Below are positions 22,431 through 34,041 of a stretch of DNA of 64,000 nucleotides, piece by piece. The notes beneath the pieces are model-generated. The model worked only from the letters and a program-made list of their open reading frames with translations. It was not told where the DNA came from and did not search any database. The position numbers and the translations under genes were made by a program. Source of the DNA: Glebionis coronaria. Taxonomy: Eukaryota > Streptophyta > Magnoliopsida > Asterales > Asteraceae. The DNA lies in the NCBI GenBank assembly GCA_025667525.1, contig CM046877.1, positions 262,791,706-262,855,705 of the forward strand, written 5' to 3'. Positions within the stretch are counted from its first letter, which is position 1. Each line of letters begins with the position of its first letter.

Positions 22431-25400
22431 GTGGTGGTCGAAAAGGAGCATATCTCAAGCCCACAAAGTACCGCTCATGCCACACCTACGGTTGACCCAT
22501 TACCAACATTGGAACCCGAGATTCCAAAGGCTATGCCTATGCCCCAACCCACACCACCCTTACCTTACCCAACGAGACTTAGGAAGGAGAAACGACAAGA
22601 GCGCGACAATTATCAATTTGAGCTTTTTATGAAAATGTTTCGTGATTTGCACGTTAATGTGAGTTTCGTCGATGCTTTGGTCATGATGCCTCGATTTGCC
22701 GCTAACTTTAAGAGTATGTTGAACAACAAGGAGAAATTGCATCAATTGTCTAGTTGTTCGTCGGTTTATCTTAATCGCATACCTCAAAAAGTCGGTGATC
22801 CCGGTAAATTTTTGATCCCTTGTGCAATTCAAGATATGGAAGAATGTTATGCCTTGGCCGATCTTGGTGCTAGCATTAACTTGATGCCGCTTGCAATCTT
22901 CGAGTCGCTCAATCTTCCTAATCTTACTCCTTCACAAATGTCTATCGAGTTGGCCGACCATTCCACGATTCGTGCATGTGGATTGGCGGAAGACGTTTTT
23001 GTGAAAGTGGGGAAGTTCTACTATCTCGTAGACTTTATCGTTGTTGATATCCCCACGGATTCTCAAGTTCCTCTCATTTTAGGTCGTTCGTTTTTAGATA
23101 CGTCTATGGCTTTGATCGATGTTCATGCTAGAAAGATCACCTTACGTTTCAACGACGAGGAACTTGTTATAAACGCAACTCAAAATTCTCAACTTTCTCA
23201 TGTTTATTCCGTTGCTACCATAAACCTCGTTGATATGATCGACGTGGTTTGCGAGGAATTTTCACAAGAAGTTTTAGGTTTTGGTGATGTTGAAAATAGT
23301 GGCAATCCCACTATGTTGGATCCAATCGTTGATAATTCGACACCAACCTTCACTCCATTTGAAGGTGGTGGTTTTACGTTGGAAGAATTCGATGTTCCAC
23401 GTACTTGTAACGAAGACCTCGACAACGATGAGGACTTCTCGATTATCAAAGATTTTCTTAATGATTTCCCATTTCCTCCACCCGAGGAGGTTATGAGTAT
23501 CGAGCCCAAATATTCACTTGAGGAACCACCTATCCTCGAGTTGAAAGATTTACCTCCTCATCTCGAATATGTCTATTTGGAGGAGGACGACAAGTTGCCG
23601 GTTATTATTGCGAATGAACTTTCGAATGATGAAAAAACCGCACTTGTCGATATTCTAAAGGATCACAAAGGGGCAATTGTGTGGAAGTTATCTGACATTA
23701 AGGGAATCAATCCCAAGTTTTGTACCCACAAAATCTTAATGGATGAGGATTACAAGCCCGCAATCCAATGTCAAAGAAGGGTGAACCCCAAAATTCACGA
23801 CGTCATCAAAAAGGAGGTCCTTAAACTCCTTGACGCGGGAATGATTTACCCTATTTCCGATAGCCCTTGGGTGAGTCCTATTCATTGTGTCCCTAAAAAG
23901 GGAGGGATGACCGTTGTGCCAAACGATGCCAACGAGTTGATTCCCACAAGACTCGTGACCGGATGGAGAGTGTGCATTGACTATCGAAAGTTGAATGAAG
24001 CCACTCGAAAAGACCATTTTCCCTTGCCCTTCATGGACCAAATGTTGGAGCGTCTTGCGGGAAACGATTTCTATTGCTTTTTAGATGGTTTTACCGGTTA
24101 CTTCAAAATTCCCATCGATCCTCGTGATCAAGAAAAAACTACGTTTACGTGTCCATATGGAACGTTTGCCTATCGTAGAATGCCATTCGGACTTTGTAAT
24201 GCACCGGGAACCTTTCAAAGGTGCATGATGGCTATTTTTCATGACATGATCGAGAAGACGATGGAAGTCTTCATGGATGACTTTTTCGTGTTTGGTAATT
24301 CGTTCACTTCGTGTTTGTCGAATCTAGAGAGAATGTTAAAACGTTGTGAGGAAACCAACCTTGTGCTCAATTGGGAAAAGTGTCATTTTATGGTTAAGAG
24401 TGGAATCGTCTTAGGGCACAAGGTCTCGAAAGCGGGGATTGAGGTAGATCAAGCTAAGGTAGACGTCATCGCCAAATTACCTCATCCCAAAACCGTCAAG
24501 GGAGTTAGGAGTTTCCTAGGCCACGCGGGATTTTATCGTCGATTCATCAAAGATTTTTCAAAGATTTCTCGACCCATTACACATCTTCTTGAAAAAGAGG
24601 CACGTTTTTTCTTTGACGAAGATTGTGTACGAGCCTTTGAAATCCTTAAGAGGAAACTTACCGAAGCTCCCATTCTTGTTGCTCCCAATTGGAACCTCCC
24701 CTTTGAGCTCATGTGTGATGCTAGTGATTACGCCATTGGGGCCGTTTTGGGGCAACGTCATGAAAAGCACTTCTTACCTATTCACTATGCTAGCAAGACG
24801 ATGACCGAGGCTCAACTTAAATACACTACAACGGAGAAGGAGTTCCTTGCCGTGGTGTATGCATTTGAGAAATTTCGACCTTATCTCGTCTTGACGAAAT
24901 GCATAGTCTATACGGATCATTCGGCTATTAAGTATCTCATGGCAAAGCAAGATGCTAAGCCTAGATTACTTCGTTGGATTCTCCTCCTTCAAGAATTTGA
25001 TCACAAAATCGTTGACAAAAAAGGAGCCGAGAATCTAGCGGCCGATCATCTTTCTCGTTTGGAAGATCCTCACCAAAGTGTTTACGAGCCCAAGGAAATC
25101 ACCGAAACATTTCCGCTCGAGACACTTGGTGTAGTGAATTCTAAAATTGACTCTTCCACCCCATGGTTTGCGGATTTTGAAAATTACCATGCGGGTAACT
25201 TCATCATTAAGGGTATGACGACTCAAGAAAAACGAAAATTCTTTCGTGACGTCAAGTTCTACTTTTGGAACGACCCTTACTTGTTTTGAACTTGTGCGGA
25301 TCAAATCATCCGACGTTGTGTATTTGGCACCGAAGCTTCTAACATCCTTAGAGCTTTCTATGAGGGACCCACGCGTGGTCACCATGGTGCTAATCTCACG

Positions 25401-26450
25401 GCTAAAAAGGTGTTTGATGTCGGCTTCTTTTAGCCTACTATTTACCGAGATGCACAAGATCTTGTGAAGTCATGTGATTCATGCCAACGACAAGGAAAAG
25501 CCTCACAAAAAGATGAAATGCCACAAAATATCATCCAAGTGTGTGAGATCTTTGACGTTTGAGGTATAGACTTTATGGGGCCGTTCCCATCATCTCGTGG
25601 TAATAAGTACATTCTCGTTGCGGTTGACTACCTATCTATGTGGGTGGAGGCCAAATCCTTGCCCACTAATGATGCTCGTGTGGTAGTCAAGTTCTTGAAA
25701 AGCTTGTTTTCTCGGTTTGGAACCCCTCGTGTGATCATAAGCAATCGTGGAACCCATTTTTGTAACGACCAATTCGAAAGGGTCCTAAGGAAATATGGGG
25801 TTACACATCGGCTTTCTACGGCTTATCACCCACAAACGAGTGGGCAAGTCGAGGTTTCAAACCGAGTGTTGAAGAGGATCTTGGAGAGATCCGTTGGGGA
25901 AAACCAACAATCTTGGTCGGATAAGTTGGACGATGCTTTATGGGCCTTTAGGACCGCTCATAAGACGCCTATTGGGTGCACGCCCTATAAGCTTGTGTAT
26001 GGAAAGAATTGTCATTTGCCTATCGAGTTAGAACACAAGGCTTATTGGGCCCTAAAGCATTGTAATGATGATATGGATACCGCGGGAAAACACCGGAAAA
26101 TGCAATTGAATGAATCAGATGAATTGAGGGATATTGCTTATGAAAATTCATTGATTTACAAAGAAAAAACTAATAAGTTGCATGATTCTAAAATTAAAAA
26201 CCGGATTTTTAACATTGGGGATCAAGTTTTGCTTTTTAATTCTCGCTTGAAAATCTTTTCCGGTAAGTTGAAATCCCGTTAGTCCGGTCCATTCACCGTG
26301 ACTCAAGTGTTTCCGTATGGGACCATCGAGCTAGCTCAAGATGATGGTCCTAACTTCAAGGTGAATGGACATAGGTTGAAGCACTACTTTGGCGGGGAAG
26401 TTCCATCCTTGAACTACCTCGACGAAGTCACCTTCCCCAATGATAATTAG
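22431..26450 (+). pseudogene. pol: Athila Pol of element B (protease, RT, RNase H, integrase)
   Basis: Protease has ADLGAS near residue 142 and ILGRSFL. RT carries NPKIHDVIKKEVLKLLDAGMIYPI, the FMDDFFVFG catalytic motif (about 24275) and LGHKVSKAGI. RNase H runs from CDASDYAIGAVLGQ (24715) to [11 protein letters not shown]. Integrase has a zinc-binding HH-CC region (about 25379-25492), the first catalytic Asp in GIDFMG and an intact Glu in VEVSN. The second catalytic Asp is Asn (AAT at 25743-25745; ISNRG for ISDRG). Four in-frame stops interrupt the end: TGA 25287, TAG 25431, TGA 25560 and TAG 26280; three sit where relatives have Trp. The last codons run to TAG at 26448-26450. The enzyme set would copy and insert the element; this copy cannot. 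Confidence 0.9.
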
Positions 26451-28269
26451 TATTGAGGCGATCGAATCGAGCTCATGACTCGGTAATCAAAAATGAGGTG
26501 CCTCGTGGGGGAGTCCCATGCTTATCCTATGTACATATTATCGCTTTCTAATGTAGTTAACGTGTGGGGATTTGTGCCCTTTCAACCTTTGTTCCGTGGT
26601 TGTTTGTGAATTGTGGACTTTAGATGATCATGATCTTCATGATTGGAGCCCCTCGTGTTCGTTTTATGGGAGCACTCGATCGTTTGCTTTGAAGACTTTC
26701 TCAATATCCATGATTTATCCTTTTGATGTTCTAACCTTAGGTTATTAGCACACTTCATAAACGGCTATTAATTTATTGGTTACACCCTTTCCATGCTAGA
26801 TTAAGCATTCGACTACGTCTCTAGTATGGGGGTGTTTTCACCCCTAGACTCGAAACATTGAGGACAATGTTTAACTTTAGTATGGGGGGTGAATAGATAC
26901 TTGCCTTGCCAAACCTTCACGCTTTCCAAAGTTTATCTTTTTGTTTATCGTTTTGTTGCAAAATAAGGCAAAAATGGCCAAATTTTAAAATTTTTCTCAT
27001 GTTTTATAAGTGTTTGAAGACACGAATGTAGGTTTTCCGATGGCGAGAATAAGAGTAATTTTTTACTCGACCGTGCGTGTTGAGCACTTAACTTTGATTC
27101 CTTAACTACACATTAGGCTAAGTCTCTTAAATGAGGACGAGAAATGATAGAGTTAATTATAAGTTACTATGCTAAACGTAGAGTACTCGTATTCTTTCAA
27201 AAACTCATGTGTTCTAGTTGTTTGCTTATTCTCCCTTCGCATGTAAATAGTTTTTGCTTAATAAATATTGACTTAGCGGTTTAGTTGGGATTGTTGGGTT
27301 TCTAGTCTTTTCTAGTAGCTTCCGTGTAATTAAATTGGGGAGACATTAAGGTATCGCCAGCATCACGGTTTTGAAGTATTGGCACCCGAATAATCAAAAG
27401 CTTCACCCAATAATAAGATTTCAAGTGCTCACCTAAATCAAGCAAACAATTTGAAGCCCCACAAGGCTGAAAAATCTATGCAAAATTGAAAGTGAATCAA
27501 GCCTTAATCTTCGAAGCTTTAAAGATCCAAAATTCGCCTTAGCGTGAGGATATACATCTTTGGCTAATAAAACCACCGATGAGGCGGATAATAAAAGGCA
27601 AGGAAAGACCGAAGTCATAATAAAAGCTTCATGGCGAAGTTGAATAAAAGATGGAGGTAAACCAAAGATAATAAGGCCCTTCCGTTAGGGGGGCGTATAA
27701 AATTCTTGGTAATAAGTCTCATGTTCAAAACCGTTATAAAACCGTGTTTATCGATCCTTCTTGTTGACTTAATTTTTTGACATCGTTGTCTATTAGGAGG
27801 GGTTATTGATTTGATGGTCTTAGTTACACCGTTAGGACTCTATTTTTAGACCTAAATCTCTATTATCGCATAAGTCAAACAATGTATCCTCGTGAAACAT
27901 TCAAGACAATATAAAATATAAGAGATACAACTTAGGAATAATGGGAGGATAAGTACGTGATTAGGGCATATGAGTAGTGTTAGCATTACTAACTTATAAT
28001 GACAATGATCTCGTTACACGCTTGGCTTGGAATTGGGGTGAAAATCGAGGACGATGAAATTATTTCTAACGAAGCATTCACGTGTTCTTATTCTATGAAC
28101 CTAAACGTCCCATTTTGCGATGAAAATCATACATTATGTCTAAAACACAAGTAGTAGTAGCAATAGTAGTAATGTAGCTAGTTTATCATTCAATAAAGTG
28201 AATAAAACTGAATTTTGGAGATGCTACAATACTTTATTCTAGCATTGCGTGAGGGAACGGCAATGGTTT
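26451..28269 (+). other. Element B 3' noncoding tail
   Basis: 1.8 kb without a gene. It contains the post-pol block shared with A and D (26470-26520), the palindrome AAACATTG-agga-CAATGTTT (26853-26872), and repeated 'agtatgggggtg' polypurine-like motifs (near 26823 and 26880). Confidence 0.65.
26853..26872. repeat. Palindrome AAACATTG-n4-CAATGTTT in the B tail
   Basis: The same 20-base palindrome as in element A (6213-6232), at a similar distance downstream of the post-pol block. Confidence 0.85.
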
Positions 28270-28281
28270 AGTATGGGGGAG
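28270..28281 (+). other. Polypurine tract of element B
   Basis: AGTATGGGGGAG directly before the 3' LTR start TGATGAG. Confidence 0.8.
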
Positions 28282-31200
28282 TGATGAGACTACTTTTATA
28301 CATAGTCTCATCGTCCAAAACGGGCTTAAAATGTATTAAATATCATCAAAATACCCAAATATATGCTTGTGTTTGTTGCTTGTGTATTTTAGGTACGGAT
28401 ATTGAGAAAATGACAAAAGATCACAAGAATCATACAAAAACGAACACGGGAAACGAAGCCGCACAATGAACCAAGCCCTAATGGAGAATTTTCCAAAGAA
28501 AACCCTTGAAGATTTGTAGAATTATGAAGAAGGGTCCTCCAATATGGATGAATTGACACTTTATACCCTTGTATCTTCATAATTACAAGTTTGGTCCCTA
28601 AAGTTTGTCAAAATTACAAAAAGGACCCTTAACTTTGAAGAATTGGCAAATTTAGTCCCTCAACAAAACTAAATTGTCAATATTGGTCCTCCAAGAAGTC
28701 AACAAACAAGTCAAAACCTTGAAGAATGAAGACATGATAAGTTAAGCCCTTAAAGATTGAAGAAATTGCATTTAAAGTCCTTGTGATAAACTTTGAAAAG
28801 TCTTTGTGCCATTTTTGACAACTCAGCCAAAGTTGTTTACAAAGAAAAAAAGATATTAGGCTGTTTTATACAAAATGAAGAAGTTAAGAGAGTTGGGGGA
28901 CCTAATCTGCCCAGACAACAATCTCACACCACCCAACCAGCACCCTCCACGTCACCCACTTCCACTCCTCCACCAATCACAACCTCCTCCTTCACCACGT
29001 CACCATTCCACCAGATTAATAAACCCATTTATTAATTCCTTCCCTCCTAAACACATTTTTAAAAATCATTAACCCATAAACGGATTAAAACCCCCTTAAT
29101 CTTTCCATAAACCCTAGAAAATCCCAGAATCAATCAACTCAAAATCAAAGGGTTTTTTAACCAACTTGTCCATATGGGTAATTAACTTAATACTAAGCAT
29201 ATCCCAAACCTAAATAACCCGTCACTCTCACTCATGTGATATCCCTGACCCTCCCCTGCACAACAAAACAAAACGTACAAACCCATCAACGGCCAAAAGA
29301 CTTATTCTTGCTCATTACGTGTCATCCAACGCTTCAAAAACACTTTGACACCTCTGGCACCCCCACATCAGTCCAAGAAGTTCACATGGCACTCTTAACA
29401 AAATTCAAATCAAGCATCTTTCTGGCATCTTAAAGATTCGACAAGGGCAGTATTGGAAGATCACACCATTAGGGTTAAGGCTTCTTTTCAGTTCTAGAAT
29501 GCTTTGTAAGCCTCTATCTAAAGGCACATAGGAGTTCATTTTTACTTGTTCTTGAATTCTCTTTCCTTGGTCAAACATTGTAAATCCCTTTCAAGTGAAT
29601 GAAATAGGTGTTTGTTGTGACGAAAAAGAACAAGAGCCATTTACTTTTCCATTGCATCTTTAAATTTTGAAGTTGAAATCTCATTTTCAGTCCTTGTTTA
29701 TTTTTGGAAACTCAAGTTATTTAGTTCTTAAGTTATTTGTCCAAGCTTTTTAAATTGATCATATGAGCCTGATAATCTTGTTGAATATCAAGCTCAAGTG
29801 TAATTTAAATTGTTTGTTGATTTAGTTATTATTAAGGTTTTCAGAAAACCAAAAATCAGTTTTTTATTTTGTCAAATAAGCCATAAACAGCTTAACTGAT
29901 AAGCTGGCTTATTAGCTTATTTGACTTGTGAACAGGTCATTCTTTTTGGTTTACTTTCTTTTTTAGCAGGTTCATAAAGACTCAACCACTTTGAAGACAT
30001 ATTGGGTGCATGTGTCTAGTTAGACCATCACCAGCATTTCTCTACTAAGCATACTTGTTCTATAAGCCATAAGCCCAGCTATAAGCTGATGGGAGATGGC
30101 TTTGCTGCCATAGTGGGGCCTGGATGTGGGTCCCACAAGGTATAAACCTTGAACCCTCATATTTAGCTTAGGATTGTGATTATTTGGATTTGGTGTGAAA
30201 ATGTTTGCAAGTTTGATTTATATGTTTATTTGAGCTCATTCTAGTTTTATATGCATGTGTAGGACTATTGTAATCTGTTTAGTTAAGTTTTCATAGGAAT
30301 TTGTTTGAAAATCCAAGTTTCTGATTTTTAAGAGGGTGTTTGGGATAAGAGTTTAAGCTGCATTGTTGATAAGCTTTTGCCTTGAAAATTACCTAATCTC
30401 ACTTAATATATCAGTAGCATCATATTTTGGTCATTGGTTTAGTTTTGCATGCTTAAAACAAGTTTTCATCATATAAATTGCTTAAAATCAGTAAACCAAC
30501 CAATCTGCATTGTTTTAGCATATTTTGTCCATCATTTTGTGAAATCTGCTTATCCTAGTTAGTAAGTAGGGTTTGTAATTGCTTATATGTGATTTGGTAC
30601 ACTTGTATGCAAGAAATTGGCATTTGAAAATCACTTTTGTGCAAGTTGCATCAGCAAAATACTCACAGACCTATATAAGCTTAATCAGTAACATTCTTAT
30701 GCAATTTGTGCTTGGATTTTGTTAAGTGCTTGTGTTTTTTGAGCTATATTTGACTCCCTACACTCAAACTGAGTGTAGGGGTGCCCCCATTGTCCATCAA
30801 ACACCAACAAAACTCCAAGAACAAGCCCTCTTGTTCTATCTTCACAAGTGAAGATACACACTTTTGTGTTCATCAGTTATCTTGTAATCTGGGCACGTTT
30901 TAGATTTCTATTGCTTTGATTCTAGCTTTATGTGCATAAAATTGGTGATTTAGAGTAGTTTCAGTTACTGTATTTGAGTTTTAAAAGTTTCAAAAAGAAA
31001 AAAAAGTTTTTTACAAAAAGGACGTGGCCAGGACTCGAACCTGCGCCACTCCTCTCACACTCCAACGTGATAACCAGTTGCCCTAGGGTCTTTGACTTGT
31101 TATCACTTGGACTTTAAATTACTTAAGGAGTGTTTGTTTTTGGCTTATTTAACTCACCAGCTTAGAGATAAGCTAATTTCAGCTCATTCTCTTTAGCTTG

Positions 31201-32289
31201 TGCCCATTTAGCATTTTTTATTGTTATTTAATAGGCTTAGGACTTTTTGGTAAAAAAAAATTTATTTTTCACGTGTTTAATTAATTTACTAGGATTATTT
31301 TAAGTTTAAATTTTGGAAAGTAAATAAAAAATAGGAAAAAGTATTTTAAAAATCAGGAAAAATATTTTTTAGGTTCTTAACTATATTTTTGAGGTTTACA
31401 GCCATTAAAATTTTCATTTTAGCTAATTTTTGATTTTATATGATTTTAGGGTTTTTAACAAACTTTAGAAATTAATATAAAATTATTAAAAAGGTTTTGG
31501 AAACTTTTGATTGCTTTTCTGCCTTAGTTACATTATTCTAGATTTTTGGTAATTTTTTAGAATTTTTTATAAATTTTGAATTTTTTCAAATATTTTAATA
31601 TTATTTTATTATTAAAAATTAAAAGTCTGATTTTCTAAGTTTTTACATTTTTCCTAGGATCTAAACACTTAATTAGGATTTTTGCAACTTTCCAAATATG
31701 TTTAGAGTATTTTAATTATTTTCTAGAATTAATTTAAGTTTTAATTGATTTTAGTAGTTTTTAATTGTTTAATAATAGTTTTTAGTGGTTTTAAAATTTT
31801 GAAAAATACTTTTTAGCTTAATTAGGGTATTTTGAGGTTTACAAACTTTAAAATCTTGTTTTAGACTTTTTAATAATTAATTTTGATTTTTAGGGCTTTA
31901 ATTAGCATTAAAAAGTCATTATCTAATTAATTAAAAGGTTTTGGCAAGTTTGGATTTTTTGTAAACTCTTAGAATATTATTGTTGATTTTTGGTAATTTT
32001 TAGGAATTTTTAGGTTAAAATTTTTAATTTTGTGCTTTTTACGGTTTTACGTGATCGACCTTTTCGTCTTATTGTAATACGTCATCGTAACCGTCATTCT
32101 CTTCTAATCTCATTTCTATTTTTCTTTCTCAAAAGTATAATCACAAAGATAATCATTTCAATACACACACACTAAACCTCCTTGAGAACGAACTCATTTT
32201 AGGGTCATTTACACACGGTTTTCCTAAATCGTCGTGCTTACCCTATTTGTTGCTCTTTTCCTAAAGGGTATACAAAAACTCAACTATCA
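28282..32289 (+). repeat. Element B 3' LTR
   Basis: A 4008-bp near-identical copy of 15971-19974. The tRNA-like B-box is canonical here (31031-31041). Confidence 0.9.
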
Positions 32290-34041
32290 ACGCAATGGCC
32301 GTAAGCAGTGGGGGGCACAGCACTTCAGCACAGTCTGTGGCCAGCACATTCAGCTCGCGTTCCACCTTGCCCAAGGCCTCAGCCATTCACTCCTCTATAT
32401 CCGCCCGCTCCTTGATAAACTCTTCCTTCAACACCTCACGCTCTTCTGCAAGGGTGGATGCTTGGTCAGCTGTGGTTTTGGTGGCAGCTTCGGTTGCGGC
32501 TACATATGAAAACAATTAGGGTTACTACATGGGTGAGAAAGGTAAGGGTGTTACACATACGATTCATATAAACATGTAAGGATATGTACCTTGCTGTTTG
32601 CTGCCTTAAGAAGGGTTTCCAACTCAGCAATGCGTCCATCACGGGCATTGGCGTGGCTTGTTTGTTCTTTTATTGTGGCCTCAGCCACGACCAAGCCCGC
32701 CTGTAGGGAGTCAATCGTCTTCTCGTGCTTCTCTAGAAGCTCCTCCCTGCGAGCTATTCTCCTATCCGCACACGAACGTATGCCAAGGACTCTTCCAGCC
32801 AGCGCCGTAAGGCTGCACCTAGTGTTACTTGGTGTGCCGTTTCTACGTTGAATTGCTCGAGAAGGACCAAGTGGCTCATTTCATCTAGGTCTTGCGCCAA
32901 GGCGGGAGGAGTCAAGTGGTCCACAAACTCCTTGCATTCCGAATTTGCTTCCAGCCTTGTCAGCTGGGAAAAGTTCCAGGCTGGGCGGAGGTTGGAGTCT
33001 AGGCCTCCTGGCTGTGGCTCTTCTACATGAGTAGGGAGAGATGGTGGAGCATCAGCTATCATAGGGGAAGGATCCCTCTCCCCGTCGTTCTCCTACGCCG
33101 TGGCTGAAGGATCTTCCCTGTTATTGGGCCAAAACACTTGTAAGTTTTTTGGAAATTTTTAAACAAACATACAAGAGTACGAAAGAGAGTGCTTACGTTG
33201 AGGTCGTGGTGGGGGCTACGGCGCTCACGGGCGTTGCCTTCCACACTTGTGTGTCTACCTGCCCCTCTGTTGCGGCAGGGTGATGATGGGGGTTGTCTTG
33301 CGGCAATGTGGTGTTGCTCCCTTCTTGAAATTGGGGTGGTCTTCCCTCACCTTCTTGGGGGCGCATTAAATTCCCCCGCCTCCATTTCTACTTATTTCAC
33401 CACCCTCCTGGTGGATTTGTGCTTCCTGGAAGCAGGCTTGGGCTGTCTAGAGGTCTCGGTCTCCTGTGCCACTTCCTCTTCCTCTTCATCATCATCACCA
33501 AACATACGGTTGATGGACGGATCTGTTTGCTATTTTTCACCTTGGATGGTGGTGGCATTCTCCAATATCAGCTCACCACCATCTTCATTGGTGAAGTCCA
33601 ACGGTGACTTCTCTATCACCAGTACCTGTTCATCGGACCACGGCTCGGTTGTTTCTTCAAGTGGTATGGTCATGCCAGCAATCGCGACAAGTAGAGGGGG
33701 TTCGCCCTCACGCAGTGGTCGGGATCCCTCTACGACCTTGCTTGGATCCCCCTGGCGTAGTAGCCCAAATAACTTTATCTCTACGGACATAAGCATACAT
33801 GTGTGTTAGTATGTTTAAAAGCATTATTGTCACATTTATATGCATCTACATATATAAGGAATACGTACCCTGTCTACGTTCGGTCAGAAAGCACGGATAT
33901 CTATCCTCCCTCCCAAAATAGTTGTGGTTGATCCCTACTAAGCATAAGAAATGCTCCGGTAGGTCCTTATGGAAATCAGTGCGATTGGTATCTAATGTTT
34001 TCACGTCCCGTCTGCTATAATCCTTGGTTGGGGTGGATAGT
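32290..34041 (-). pseudogene. C antisense accessory gene, middle exons
   Basis: The - strand coding of the PF04195-like protein in four exon pieces: 34041-33869, 33780-33197, 33117-32590 and 32499-32290. The three introns (33868-33781, 33196-33118, 32589-32500; 88, 79 and 90 nt) all have GT...AG ends. The order of motifs fits the family: FHKDLPEHFLCLVGINHNY, then IKLFGLLRQGDPSKV, an acidic/serine-rich linker, then PAWNFSQLTRL...LEQFNVETAHQVTLGAALR, then coiled coil (EELLEKHEKTIDSL, TLAEEREVLKEEFIKERADIEE). It is broken by stops at 33530-33532 and 32754-32756 (a frameshift near here) and by a TGA after ERADIEE. The reading frame meets element D's solo LTR at 34042 and element B at 32290. Confidence 0.65.
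34037..34041. repeat. Target site duplication of D, left copy (atagt)
   Basis: atagt before the solo LTR. It recurs after it at 35935-35939 and again after the full D element at 47980-47984. Confidence 0.75.

Larger units (their letters stand above)
15971..32289 (+). mobile_element. Athila gypsy element B, complete but disabled
   Basis: This 16.3-kb + strand element has two LTRs of 4.0 kb (15971-19974 and 28282-32289), a tRNA-Asp-type primer-binding site, a gag-pol region, a 1.8-kb 3' tail and a polypurine tract. By eye the LTRs differ at roughly one position per 100-200 bases, so the insertion is young. It lies inside the antisense gene of C. No 5-bp target duplication is visible: accag precedes it, acgca follows. 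Confidence 0.9.
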
